In this document: positions 1 to 10,856 of the stretch, one piece after another
How the letters are laid out: every line of letters starts with the position of its first letter
Numbering within the stretch: the first letter of the stretch is position 1
NCBI RefSeq assembly: GCF_023898315.1
Contig: NC_064622.1
Location: forward strand, 74,906,387-74,970,386
Direction of reading: 5' to 3'
DNA: 64,000 nucleotides
From: Schistocerca nitens
Lineage: Eukaryota; Arthropoda; Insecta; Orthoptera; Acrididae
Made by a program: the position numbers and the translations under genes
The notes under the pieces: model-generated
What the model saw: only the letters and a program-made list of their open reading frames with translations
Told to the model about the DNA's origin: nothing
Databases searched by the model: none

Positions 1-675
1 CTTACATCAGCTGCATCTGTGGCAGATGATGCATGAAGAGTTGTCTACCTGTCTGTGCGTGAAATATTTTCCAGAGCAGGTTTATTTTTCCGACTGTGTA
101 GTTATTTAATTTATCAGGAATTTGCGGAACGAGGTGCCCAAGTGAATGTTATCGGATTTTCCTAAGGTTTTCCTTGTTCACTCTTAGAATCATTTCAAAT
201 GGGAGTTCCGAATTTCATTTTCACACCTCTTACAGTTCCTGGATAGTGGCGTTCTAAAATTACAAATACTGATCAAATTTCTTCCCTCATTGTGTTACTT
301 GAGTTACCTCGGCTTGATATAACGCTAAGACGCTCATTTAAGGGCGAAGGTTAGGAAATAAAGACAGATGTGTAAAAAGGAAACTGTAAAACAGAATCTG
401 AAGTAAAATAACTTTTGATAATGGATTTGAAAACAAATTATTTTTTTTCATTTCGTCAAAAAATTTGAATAATATTTGTTGTTTACCGTAGGAATTCTTT
501 CTACAATAATTTTGTCTTTTTTTTTTCTTTCTCTGTGCTTTCTAAAGTGATCCTTCATAACTTCCAAGTGGTAAAAGAATGAGATAAGGGGCTGCATTCG
601 GGAAAACAAATATATGAGAGTTCTTCAAAAGGAAAGGTACGAAATAACACAGTGGATATAATTTTGAGTCTTTAT
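1..675. other. AT-rich sequence, no gene seen
   Basis: No ORF with recognisable similarity, no SINE body and no obvious terminal repeats. Short homopolymer runs of T are present near 440-530. I see nothing else in it. Confidence 0.5.
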
Positions 676-1240
676 TCAAAAGTAATTACCAAAGGCTGGA
701 GCACAACTATGTTACAGTGTCACGGGCCAAAGAATTCCCTGTTTCCGCAATTCCTGCGGCTGTAACAGGAACCAGTCCTCCGCTGCGTTCTTTAGTTCGT
801 CGTCCGAGCTGTAACACTTCCCTTTGAGATGTTTTTTGGCGGACCAAATACATGAGAGACGAAGGGCGACATGTCTGCGCTGTAGGGCGGATGGTCAAAT
901 TGCTCTCACTTGTATTTGGCCATTACACTTTGTCTGACCTTGGAGATGTATGGACGTGCGTTATCGTGGAGCAGAGTCACTCCCTCCGTGAGCAGCCCAC
1001 GACGCTCTCTCAATGGACTTTTGCAGATTAAAAAGTGTCACACAGTACACATCATTGTTAATGGTTTTTCCGTGCTAGAAGAATTTGACGAGTATCTAAC
1101 CTTGGGCGTCGAAAAACAGGGTAACCATCACCTTGTCTGTGAGGATACAGCTTAGAATTTTTAAGCGGGAGGTGACGACACTATATTCGTATCCCTAGAT
1201 GTCTCACTATGTTATCTCACAGCGGCATATGCAAATTTCA
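676..1240 (-). pseudogene. mariner-like transposase relic
   Basis: Read on the minus strand with several frame changes, this stretch gives mariner transposase blocks: DKVMVTLFFDAQG, then HGKTINNDVYC, then a block like LLHDNARPYISKVRQ, then FDHPPYSADMSP, and a C-terminal part like KKHLKGK followed by WFLLQPQELRKQGI. The order is right for the second half of a DD34D mariner catalytic domain, and the second catalytic Asp (HDNARP) can still be read. Frameshifts and stops separate the blocks, so it cannot make a protein. I did not find terminal inverted repeats or a TA duplication. Confidence 0.6.
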
Positions 1241-2394
1241 ACCGGTTTTGTTGTTACGACATTTCGCAACTTTATCCTTAGATGTTTATACAGTTCCAGC
1301 GTTTCGTTCTCATAAAGGACCGGCCACTTATTCAGTTTGCTGTCACACTTGCACACTTGGTAACTAGTTCCAAACGAGTAGGTTCATATCCGTACAGCTG
1401 CCTGCGTCTTTTTGGTATGATTGTCAAATAAATCCTCAGATAATGTAGCTGAGTATCACAACGCTGTGTTGAATAGGAGTTATTTTTGCCAAGGACACAC
1501 AGCTGCCTTCCTAAACATCGCCGCTGACGTACTGGAGACTGCCGTGTAGAAGTGTGTTGAGCGATGAAGGGCGCACAGAGGTAGAATTACGAATGTAAAC
1601 AAAAATTCTTTGCCAAACGACGTGTGATTACGCTAATGAACTACAGTACACAACAGAATAAGACTTCCTGTACCAACTGCACTGTGTATTTGATTTTTCT
1701 GAAAACCACACGATCATTTAGAAAGACATGCTGCATTTAAACCATACTCATTATTCGAAGACACAAAAGTTTTTCGTGGTTTTACATCACTATCAACTAT
1801 TTATTTAGAGAGTAAGGGAACCTTGCAACACAGCTATTGGAGGGCACTCAAAGCCGGCATATCCTGACTGTCGCTTCGCCGCGGCGACCACAGACAGAGC
1901 CGGTCCGTTTGCCCAGGGCCCTCGGCAGCGCCGATTGGCTTTCCGTTTGTCTTTGACGGGCCTACTGTGCTACAACCACCCCTCTGGCCGATCCGACAAT
2001 GGCGGGGGCCGCTGGACGCGTTGCCCGTCGCTGGGACATCAAACACGGCTGGCGGCTCCTCGACTTGCTGAGGTTTCACGTCCTCTCTGAAAGCGCACGC
2101 CACTGAAACAGCCCCGTGCCAGCTTCTCTAAACTGTGTCCTCGGGAACAGGTATTCACACACAGATGAAGCTGCCGCAAAGCTTCGAGAGATAACAAATA
2201 AATCGTCGAGGCCGACAATAAACTGTGGAAATGAAGCAGAAATTTGGATGGGGAATTAAAGTTTTAGGTTTGCTGACAACAGTGTAATACTGTCAGAGAC
2301 GGCAAACGATTTCGAAAACCAACTGAAATGAATGGATATTGTCTTGAAAAGAGGTTATAAGGTGAGTCAAAGATTGAATAACTAACGAAAGGGT
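1241..2394. other. unassigned, with a GC-rich patch at 1850-2110
   Basis: No recognisable protein on either strand. The patch at 1850-2110 is clearly richer in G+C and CpG than its flanks and carries an 89-codon minus-strand ORF with no familiar motif. It could be an old repeat, a regulatory island or an LTR fragment; I cannot tell which. Confidence 0.35.
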
Positions 2395-3080
2395 TACGTT
2401 CTAAGAATCGTGGAGTGGAATGTCAGAAGCTTAAACATGGGAGGGAAGCTAGAAAATCTGTAAAGGGAAATGAAAAGGCTTAGTCTGGATGTAGTAAGGG
2501 TCAGTGAAGTGAGACGGAAAGACGACGAGGGTTTCTGGTCAGATAAGTATAAGACAAAATCGACAGCAACAGGAAATGGTATAACGGGAGTAAGATTTGT
2601 TATGAATAGGAAAGCAGGGCAGAGGGTGTGTTACTGTGAACTGTTCAGTATAGGGTTGTTCTTACCAGAATCGACGGCAATCCGACACCAACACCGAAAG
2701 CTCAATATGAAGAGATCGAGAAAGTATATGAGGATATTGAAAGTGTAATATAGTATGTGAAGGGAGATGAAAATTTAATAGTCATGAGGAATGGACTGAA
2801 GTTGTAAGGGAAGGAGTAGAAGAAAAGGTTGCAATAGAATATGGCATAAGGTTCTGTAATAAATTTCTCCTAGTAACAGTGAATACTTGGTTCAAGAATC
2901 ACAAGAGGAGGTATAATTGGAAAAGGCCCGGTGATACGAGAAGATTTCAATCAGATTACATCATGGTCAGATATAGATTCCGAAATCAGACACTGGATTT
3001 TAAGACGTACGCGGTAGCAGATATGGACTCACACCACAATATTACTTATAATCCGTCTTGATTCCAACTATTTTATATTC

Positions 3081-3117
3081 ATATGACTGGTTTCGGTTCA
3101 TTCAGAACCATCTTCAG
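3081..3117 (-). ncRNA. hammerhead-like ribozyme motif, left arm
   Basis: On the minus strand the order is CTGAAGA, then a perfect 5-bp stem GGTTC-TGAAT-GAACC, then GAAAC and CAGTCAT. CUGANGA plus helix II plus GAAA is the catalytic core order of the hammerhead ribozyme, in which position 7 is free. Helix III would be minimal (CCAG, where CCGG would be palindromic), so activity, if any, would need a dimer. Activity is not shown. Confidence 0.45.
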
Positions 3118-3227
3118 ATCTGATATTTCAGTTACAGGAGAAACCCGACCAAATTCAGCAAAAATGTGACGCAGCATGTGAAATTTGCTGAATTTGGACG
3201 GGTTACTCCTGTAACTGAAATATCAGG

Positions 3228-3265
3228 TATGAAAATGGTTCTGAATGAACCGAAATCGGTCATAT
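3228..3265 (+). ncRNA. degenerate hammerhead-like motif, right arm
   Basis: Mirror copy of the motif in the left arm. The helix II hairpin GGTTC-TGAAT-GAACC is intact and is followed by GAAATCGGTCAT, but the first core box has decayed to ATGAAAA. Confidence 0.35.
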
Positions 3266-4187
3266 GAATATAAAAAAATTGCAATCAACACGGATTATAA
3301 GTAATATTATAAAATCACTGATTGCTGTTATCCCATCAGACATTATTCTGTTTTTGCAAAATCAGACCACAATGTAGTGGTGACGAAGAGTACGCTGAAG
3401 TTTAAGAGATTAGTCAGGAAGAATCAATATTTAAAGAAGTGGGATACAGAAGTATTAAGGAATGACGAGATATGCATGAAGTTCTCGACAGCTACAGATA
3501 CAACAATGCGGAAAAGCTCAGTAGGAGAACAGCTGAAGAGGAATGGACATCTCTAAGAAGAGCAACCAAAGAAGTTGGAAAGAAAAAGGTTGGTGAAAAG
3601 ATGGTAACTGCGAAGATACCATGGGTACCAGAAGAAATGCTTCAGTTTGTCGATGAAAGAAGGAAGTACAAAAATGTTCAGGAACATACAGGTATACAGA
3701 AATACAAGTCGCTGAGGAATGAAATAAACAGTAATTACGGGGAAGCTAAAACGAAATGGCTGCACGAAAAATGTGAAGAAAAAGAGAAAGAAATTACTGT
3801 CGGAACGACTGACGTAGCACGTAGCATTTCATCTTCACTGATATTAAAAGCAAAGGTGGGAAAAGAGGGAATAATAAGAGTGGACGAACAAGAACGAAGT
3901 GCTCGGTTAAAAGCGATGTAAAACAGGGGTGTAGTCTTACGCCCCTACTGTTCAATCTGCACGTAGAAGAAGCAATGATGGAAGTAAAGGAAAGGTTCAG
4001 GTGTGGGAGTAAAATTCAAGGTGAAGTTATATCAATGATACGATTCGCTGATGACATCGCTGTACTGAGTGAAAGTCAAGAATAATTAAACGATCTGCTA
4101 AATAAAATGAACAATCTAATTAGTACAAAATATGGATTGAGAGCAAATCGAAGAACGACGAAAGTAATGAGAAGTGGCAGAAATAAG

Positions 4188-4390
4188 GTGCAAATGGTTC
4201 AAATGGCTCTGAGCACTATGGGACTCAACTGCTGAGGTCATTAGTCCCCTAGAACTTAGAACTAGTTAAACCTAACTAACCTAAGGACATCACAAACATC
4301 CATGCCCGAGGCAGGATTCGAACCTGCGACCGTAGCGGTCTTGCGGTTCCAGACTGCAGCGCCTTTAACCGCACGGCCACTTCGGCCGGC
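4188..4390 (-). mobile_element. tRNA-derived SINE, family 1, minus orientation
   Basis: Full-length SINE with tRNA-like head: on the minus strand the A box is GGCCGTGCGGTT-like and the B box is GGTTCGAATCC, followed by the CCTTAGGTTAGTTAGG body. It is flanked by a perfect 13-bp target-site duplication, TGGCAGAAATAAG, at 4175-4187 and 4391-4403. Removing the SINE and one repeat restores continuous LINE sequence. It is nearly identical to the copies at 8971 and 56641, which suggests a recent subfamily. Confidence 0.93.
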
Positions 4391-4708
4391 TGGCAGAAAT
4401 AAGAACAGTGAGAAACTTAACATCAGGATTAATGGATGTTGAAAATTCTGTGGACCGATAAGGTAAGGTATGAGGAAGTTCTGCGCAGTATTGGAGAGGA
4501 AAGGAATATGTGAAAACACTGACAAGGAGGAGGGACAGGATGATAGGGCATCTGTTAAGACATGAGGGAATGACTTCCGTGGTTCTAGAGGGAGCTGTAG
4601 AAGGCAGAAACTGTAGAGGAAGACCGAGACTGGAATACATCCAGCAAAAAATTGAGGACGTAGGTCGCAAGTGCTATTATGATATAAAGAGGTTGGCATA
4701 GGATAGGA

Positions 4709-4906
4709 GCCGGCCGCTGTGGCCGAGCGGTTATAGGTACTTCAGTCTGGAACCGCGAGACCGCTACGGTCGTAGGTTCGAAACCTGCCTCGAGCATGGA
4801 TGTGTGTGATGTCCTTAGGTTAGTTAGGTTTAAGTAGTCCTGAGTTCTAGGGGACTGATGACTTCAGATGTTAATTCCCATAGTGCTCAGAGCCATGAGC
4901 ACACGA
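4709..4906 (+). mobile_element. SINE family 1, plus orientation
   Basis: Head CCGGCCGCTGTGGCCGAGCGG, B box GGTTCGAAACC, body CCTTAGGTTAGTTAGG, end CTCAGAGCCA. The flanks share GATAGGA (near 4702 and 4909), a probable short or decayed target duplication. It lies in the 3' part of the decayed LINE. Confidence 0.88.
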
Positions 4907-4963
4907 TAGGAACTAGTGGCGGGCAGCGTCAAACCACTCAGGTGATTGATGACTTAAGAAAAA

Positions 4964-5264
4964 GAGAAGGGTAGATGAGTAAAAACAAAAGTATAAAAAT
5001 GTACTAAATGAAGTCGAATTAAGTCAGGTCATACTAAGGGAATTAGATTCGATAACGAAACGCTTAACGTAATGGATGAGTTTCGCTATTAGGGCAGAAA
5101 GATAAGTGACGAAGAGAAGAGTAGATGAGTAAAAACGAAAGTATAAAAATGTACTAAAAGAAGCCGAATTAATTCAGGTCATACTAAGGGAATTAGATTG
5201 GATAACGAAACGCTTAATGTAATGGATGAGTTTCGCTATTAGGGCAGCAAGATAAGTGACGAAG
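4964..5264 (+). repeat. two tandem 150-bp copies of LINE-derived sequence
   Basis: GTAGATGAGTAAAAAC starts at 4971 and again at 5121, and GATAAGTGACGAAG occurs at 5101 and 5251, so the period is exactly 150 bp with a few substitutions between copies. The unit contains AAGGGAATTAGATT, which corresponds to the EGIRLGNET block of the RTE-like RT, so the duplication arose inside an old LINE. Confidence 0.85.
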
Positions 5265-5284
5265 GCACAAGGAGCTAATTTTTT

Positions 5285-5700
5285 TGTTTTGTTTTGGAGT
5301 CGTCACTCTTCTGACTGGTTTGATGCGGTCCACCACGAATTTCTCTACTGTGCCAACCATTTAATTTCAGAATAACACTTGCAACCAACATCCTCAATTA
5401 TTTCGTGCATGTATTCCAGTCTCTGTCTTCCTGTACAGGGGTTTTTATCCTCTACAGCTCCCTCTGGTATAATGGAACTTATTCGCTGGTGCCTTAACAG
5501 ACGTCCTATCATATTTTTCTCTCTTCATGTCAGTGATTTCCATATAGTCCTTTCCTCGCCGATTCTTCGGAAAGCCTCGCCATTACTCACCTCATCAGTC
5601 CATCTTATTTCCAACAACCTCTTGTAGCACCACATCTCAAATGCTTCGATTCTCTTCCATCTCTCCTACAGTATAAAATACAGACTGGTAATTACAAGAA
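5285..5700 (-). pseudogene. LINE 3' end relic, minus orientation
   Basis: On the minus strand it encodes the C-terminal region of an RTE-like LINE (blocks like FEMWCYKRLL, RMDEVSN and LRHQRISSI), and it ends at CTGACTGGTTTGATGCGGTCC, the 3'-terminal sequence type of these elements. It is 5'-truncated and full of stops. It faces the decayed plus-strand LINE to its left. Confidence 0.6.
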
Positions 5701-5839
5701 AAGAGTACCTGGAAACGCTTAATTTCTTAACATTAAATATATATTTTGGTGTTAGGAAGTCTTCGCTAAAGGTATTTGCCTGAAGTGTGTCCTTGTATGG
5801 AAGTGGAACGTGAACTATAAACAGTTCAGACAAGTAGAG

Positions 5840-6450
5840 AAGAGAAGCTTCTGAACTGTGGTGCTACGTAAGAATGCAGAAGACTAATAAGTGACCAGAC
5901 CGGGTAGTTAATAATATGAGATGAGGGGAGGAATCTTGACCAAAAGAAAGGATCGATTAATAGGACATATACTAAAGCATCAAAGAATCGTCAGTTCACT
6001 AACGAAAGAAGTGTGGGGATAAAAATCTTAGAGGCAGACCAAGATTTAATTACTGTAAGTAGGTTAAAGTGGATGTAGGATGCAGTAGCTGTGCAAATAA
6101 GATGAGTCTTCAGAGGATAACTGCATTAAATCAGTCTTACTGCATTAAATCTTTCTTTGCACTTCGTACCACTACAGCAGCAGCAACAAAAACAACAACA
6201 ACTACGACCTTTTCTCAAATGTTCTGTACTTACGACAATGTAACTGGTAGAAAGATATTTAATAAAGCTTGTGTGGCAAGTTTTAATAACATTGCTATAC
6301 TGTAATACTTGTGGTAGCCAGGAAAGTGGGAACCAATCAGGAAAACTCTTTACGAAGTTGGTTAGTATCTGCTGCTCTGTAAGTGCTGCTCTTAGATCTG
6401 CAAAGGAGAGGGGATCATGACGGGCTGCCTCAGACCGGTCTGATGACCCA
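5840..6450 (+). pseudogene. LINE 3' end relic, plus orientation
   Basis: Decayed blocks such as ELWCYVRMQK, then LTKRKDRLIGHILKHQRIV, then RGRPRFNY correspond to the C-terminal zone of the RTE-like LINE. The terminal CTCAGACCGGTCTGATGACC near 6430 resembles the LINE 3' end. A stretch near 6130-6400 has no match and may be an insertion. Confidence 0.5.
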
Positions 6451-6469
6451 AAAAATTTGAATACAGAGG

Positions 6470-6835
6470 TTTGAAAAATCTGCTCATATTTCTCTGTTGT
6501 ATTATATGCATTCTAAGAGCCTTTGGTTCTTCCCTGATTTATTCCTTACTAATCCTGGTCTTCACGTCTGTAACCTTTCCTGTTCTTAGAAGTCTCATTT
6601 CAGCTGTCCGTATTTTGATCTTATCTCCCTCCCATACAACAGAGACCTCAGAACCACAGTTCTGTACACATTTTATTTTTTTTTTCTTTCTTAACGCCGT
6701 TTTGTAAGGCCTTGGTAGTACTGCCACATATGTAGTGAAGTCGATGAAGCTTGTTGGCTGTATCTCTATTACAACATCTTCTTTCATGTCCTAAATAATT
6801 AAAACGATTAACTTGTTCATTTATTCTGTTGTTGA
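6470..6835 (-). pseudogene. weak LINE C-terminal relic
   Basis: An 82-codon minus-strand ORF (6539-6787) includes NCGSEVSVVWEGDKIKIRTA and MRLLRTGK. This resembles the YGSE.W......K.I...EM..LR segment that follows the RT domain in RTE-like elements. Similarity is low and no other domain is attached. Confidence 0.4.
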
Positions 6836-8217
6836 TAATATTTTTTTTTCATTTGACTGGCTCCACTCTTCTAAGTGTCATTACCATAGTTTCATCAACT
6901 TAGATTCCCATATTGTATTCTTTCCCACTGTATTCTTTTCTTTCGATCGCTATTTTAGTGTCTGTGTAGGGACCTACACATTTTTCGTTTCTGTAGTCTG
7001 TACTACGAGTCATAGAAGGCAAACGAGCTTATCGTAAACACACCACAAAGGTTCTTCAAGATAATGTTCACATCCACTAAAACGATCTTTAAAAGAAGTG
7101 CAAGAATTTTCGATATGTGTGAATCAGGGTGTCAGACAAGAGGGCAGCTTACAACTGACGTTACGTAGTTTATACACAGACGGAATCTTAAGAAGAAGGA
7201 AACGAGAAGTATACCCTCGATCACAGGTATCACAGTATGGAACCACCTCACTGTAAACGAAGAGACATCTTGTTTGACGATTAAGGAAAATTACGCTACT
7301 GAACCTTTTGAATGCAAGATAAATTTATTCATCTTCTGCAGAATATGATTTGAAAACCACCTGCCATGACACACCAATATTCACGTAAGGTATTCGACAA
7401 CGTAAACAAAATAACGAATGGTAATTGTATGACATGAAAAAGCCCTCTGTATGCAGCCTTTATCTATATCTAATAACGCCTTTAAGAATGGAACGTAACC
7501 GTTGGGGAAGGAAGAAAAAATCGTGAAACAATCGCAAGCTATCATGACGCGTGGCTGGTTCTCACCATTCTGTCGAAACGTGATCTGTCGCTGCAAAGAC
7601 GTTCCCGGAATCTAGTAGTGCCCGAGACCTTCCGCATCACACAGCAAGAACATATTTCCGGGTTATATAGGCGCCAACTACCATGCCGAACACAGTCATC
7701 CACGCTACAAACTCGTGATTCTTTGGACAGGCAAAGCATGGCAACATGGCCACTTTCCGAGTACACAGGCTACGGGTGCGTCTAACTTCATTTGGTGTAT
7801 CTTGAACATCCTTTAAGGTAATGGTACTGAGTTCGTTTAGAAGTCGAATGTGTTGCAGAAACCTCCGGTACCCCACACGTCATACTCTTACCGTTTCCCA
7901 CCTAATCGATCGAAACGTTTCATTGCTGGACCCGGTGCTGAGTGCTGGAGCGCACAGTAGGCCTCTGGGGCGGTCACGGAAGATGCTCCCGTGTTTCGAC
8001 GTCGCGGTCGCGTGCTGGGCGTCGGATCGATGTGTGCGCCCAGTGGCGTCGGCGTCGGCATCCGGCAGGCCGATCACGTCTTAGGCGCCACGACGCCACG
8101 CGCCTCCCGAATAAAACTCACCGGCGAGGACAGGGGGTGGTGGCGTGGCGGTATGGATCTGGTCCGCAGCGTGAGAGAGAGCGATCCCTCCGCACGCAGA
8201 TGTGTTCCAAATCAGTA
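6836..8217. other. unassigned, GC-rich toward 7920-8200
   Basis: I recognise no protein or repeat here. Overlapping ORFs of 60-90 codons at 7880-8230 reflect high G+C rather than a gene: several frames on both strands are open and none has a familiar motif. Confidence 0.4.
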
Positions 8218-8798
8218 CACTGAAGATCCATACTGAAAAGCCAAAGAAAGTGGTACACATGCGAAATATCGTGTAGGGCCTCCGCGAGCACGCAGAAGCG
8301 CCGCAACACAAGTTGACATGGACTCGACTAATGGCTGAAGTGGTACTGGAGGGAATCGACACGATGAATCCTGCAGGAATATCCATAAATCCGCAAGAGT
8401 ACGAGGGGCTTGAAGATCTCTTCTGAACAGGACGTAGCAAGGCATCCCAAATACGCTGAATGATGTTCATGTCTGGGGAGTTTGGTGGCCAGCGGAAGTG
8501 TTTAAACACAGAAGAGTGTTCCTGGAGACACTCTGTATGTAGCAATTCTGGACTTGTGGGTTGTTGCATTGTTCTGCTGGAATTCCCCAAGTCCGTCGGA
8601 ATACACAATGGACATGGATAGATAAAGGTGACCAGACAAGATGCTTATGTATGTGTCACCTGTCAGAGTCGTATCTAGACGTATCAGGGGTCTCATATCG
8701 CTCCAGCTGCACACGACCCACACCATTACAGAGCCTCCACCAGCTTCAATAGTCCCCTGCTGGCATGCAGGGTCTATTCCGCTCTAAACAATTTCAAA

Positions 8799-10230
8799 TG
8801 TAACAGTTCTCTCACTAAATGTAACTAGGTTTTCTCTTTTGGTGCTAGACAATTGTCAGGATGAGCATTACTGCAAAGGGCATTTGATTCTGTCAGGGAG
8901 AAAATACTAAATTAAATAATTTTTCTCTCTTAACAACATGTGGACAGGGTGGGTTCTTCCTTGGCTCTGGTTCAAAATGGCTCTGAGCACTATGGGACTC
9001 AACTGCTGAGGTCATTAGTCCCCTAGAACTTAGAACTAGTTAAACCTAACTAACCTAAGGACATCACAAACATCCATGCCCGAGGCAGGATTCGAACCTG
9101 CGACCGTAGCGGTCTTGCGGTTCCAGACTGCAGCGCCTTTAACCGCACGGCCACTTCGGCCGGCGCCCTTGGCTCTGGTATGAGGTAGAATGAAACAGCA
9201 TTTTCACGTAAGATAACATTTATTGACAGTTTTGTACAACTATTCCTTACTCGATTGTTCTGGCTCGGAGAGCGGCAGCTGTGTCGTTTGCGAAGCCTTC
9301 TGCTGCAGCAGCGGCGGCGTCTGATTACGCCTGGCGGTGTGTATCTCGTGTCGTCGTCTCGCCCAGTTGACTGGAGACGCGCATCGTGCTGTGGCCCCTT
9401 TAATTATTGAGAACGAAGTCGTGCATCGGATGGTGATACCTTGGATGTGGCGTCCCAGTGTTTCTCTTCTCTAAGCGGCCGCGTGTGTTGAGCGTCAGCC
9501 AGCGGAGCGGCGCGGCGGGGGAAGGCCAGTGTCCCGGACTCGAACAACGGACTCCCGCTTGCCAGACTTCGTCTATCAGATCTTCATCCCAGCTCACAGG
9601 TGGCTGCTGATGTGAGGCCGTCTCCTTCCCGTCCTCAAGAGTCACCCGGGTACGTAAAAATCAGACTTCAAATACCTTTTAACTTCTGTCTTCTGGCGCC
9701 GAGGCTGCTGCTTGCTATTACATTACAGCGGCGGACTTGGTGCGTCTGTGTATGACGTAGCCTCTTCTTGCATGACGGTCTTCAGCACCGAAACTGACTG
9801 AAAACTACTGCTACTCTTCTTCTCTTCTTCCTCTGTCGGGCCCACTGCGTCTCGCGTATTTATTCACTTCAGTCCACTGGAGGTGAACGACTTCACGGTC
9901 ATTGCCTCGTCTGTCACGTTGAAAAGCTTCTCGAAGAATCTTCTTAACGTCGGTCATTGGCTCTTGGAATGTAGGCGAGGGACTTTGCTCACATGTGACA
10001 ACTGAGAAACGCGTGAGCCGGTCGGGCGATGCCCTGACGGCTGAATCGACAGCATCCGCTTATGTGGAACTTGCTGACTTCACGGTCATTGTCTCTTCTG
10101 CTCTGCTGCTCTGCCCGCTGTTTGCCAGGGTGTATCTCTCTAAACTAAACCAAGTTTTTCATTTATTTTCTAATTTCTACTTCACTTTGATTTTACTAAT
10201 TTATTTACTTATGTTAAGTACCACGCAACA
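8799..10230. mobile_element. solo-LTR-like insertion
   Basis: The insert begins TGTAACAG and ends ACGCAACA (TG...CA ends with short inverted TGT/ACA) and is flanked by CAAA at 8795-8798 and 10231-10234. Deleting the insert and one CAAA rejoins the Tc1 sequence as CAATTTCAAACGAGATTCG, which matches the uninterrupted relative at 19391-19415 in reverse complement. A 4-bp duplication with TG...CA ends fits an LTR retrotransposon. No Gag or Pol is present, so a solo LTR of about 1.2 kb (without its SINE) is the simplest reading. Its middle (9240-9660) is GC-rich. Confidence 0.75.
8971..9166 (-). mobile_element. SINE family 1 nested in the LTR-like insert
   Basis: Full-length minus-orientation SINE flanked by a 12-bp target duplication CCTTGGCTCTGG at 8959-8970 and 9167-9178. 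It is the third nesting level here: SINE in LTR in Tc1. Confidence 0.93.
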
Positions 10231-10545
10231 CAAACGAGATTCGTCCGATCAGCCAACATGTTTCCAGTCAACAGTCCAACGTCGGTCTTGACGGGCCCTG
10301 GAGAGGCGTAAAGCCCTGTGTCATGCAGCCATCAAGGGTACATGAGGGGGCCTTCGGCTTTGAAAGCTCGTATCGATGATGCTTCGTTGAATGGTTGGGA
10401 CGCTGACATTTGTTGATGGCCCAGCACTGAAATCTGCAGCAATTTGCGGAAGAGTTGCACTTCTGTCACGTTGAATGATTCTCTTCAGTCGCTGGTGGTC
10501 CCATTCTTGCTGGATCTTTTTCCGACCGCAGGGATGACGGAGATG

Positions 10546-10743
10546 TCATGTTTTACCCAATTCCTGATTTTCACAGTACACTCGTGAAATGATCGTAAGC
10601 GAAAATCCCCATTTCGTCGCTACTGTGGATATGCTGTGACCCATTGCTCGTGCGCCGATTGTAACACCACGTTCAAACTCACTTAAATCTTGATAACCTG
10701 CCATTGTAGCAGCAGTAGCCGACCTAACAACTGCCACAGACAC
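10546..10743 (-). pseudogene. Tc1-like transposase N-terminal fragment
   Basis: A 65-codon ORF holds the helix-turn-helix start of the transposase: MAGYQDLSEFERGVTIG, then ARAMGHSISTVATKWGFS and a second helix region. The likely original start is the internal MAGYQDL. The rest of the protein continues in other frames toward 10226 and then beyond the LTR-like insert. Confidence 0.6.
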
Positions 10744-10856
10744 TTGCTGTCTATATAGGCGTTGCCGGCCGCAACGCCGTATTCTGCCTGTTTACATACA
10801 GTATCTCTGTATTTGAATAGGCATGCCTATACAACTTTCTTCTGCGCTTCAGTGTA

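Larger units (their letters stand above)
3039..3308. repeat. 270-bp foldback (inverted-repeat) element with hammerhead-like cores
   Basis: The left part (AATATTACTTATAATCCG...) and the reverse complement of the right part (...CGGATTATAAGTAATATT) match along arms of roughly 125 bp with scattered mismatches, leaving a short central loop near 3165-3180. It splits the LINE endonuclease: DMDSHHN is just left, and SDHNVVV resumes after about 50 bp of extra sequence on the right, near 3361-3375. It has no coding capacity. Each arm carries a motif resembling a hammerhead ribozyme core, pointing outward on opposite strands. It could be a MITE or a Penelope/retrozyme-derived tail-to-tail dimer. Confidence 0.75.
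2395..5280 (+). pseudogene. decayed RTE-like non-LTR retrotransposon, interrupted
   Basis: Apurinic-endonuclease and reverse-transcriptase blocks occur in order on the plus strand. EN motifs are WNVRSLN near 2420, then VSEVRRKDDEGFWS near 2500, NTWFKNHKRR at 2880, DYIMVRYRFRNQT near 2955 and DMDSHHN at about 3020. The linker/RT part follows, with QGCSLTPLLFNLHVEEA near 3925 and the catalytic box RFADDIAVLSES near 4040-4075. C-terminal blocks (RRRDRMIGHLLRHEG, GRNCRGRPRLEY) lie at 4530-4640. Many frameshifts and stops make it dead. A foldback element (3039-3308) and two SINEs (4188-4390, 4709-4906) are inserted in it, and 4964-5264 is a tandem duplication of LINE-derived sequence. It is more diverged than the LINE copies at 34.9, 45.9 and 58.6 kb. 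Confidence 0.75.
8218..10854 (-). mobile_element. Tc1-like transposon, minus, split by an LTR-like insert
   Basis: The ends CACTGAAG... (8218) and ...CTTCAGTG (10854) are terminal inverted repeats, each next to TA (8216-8217, 10855-10856). The left TIR has an extra 12 bases. On the minus strand the N-terminal HTH (MAGYQDLSEFERGVTIGARAM) starts at 10701, and the C-terminal catalytic part (EFQQNNATTH, where Asp is replaced by Asn) lies at 8210-8760. The same family occurs in plus orientation at 18783-19999. Frameshifts and the insert make it inactive. Confidence 0.85.

Noticed and set aside
4801..4840. Telomere-like TTAGG repeats
   Set aside because: CCTTAGGTTAGTTAGG is part of the SINE body in every copy and is not a tandem TTAGG array.
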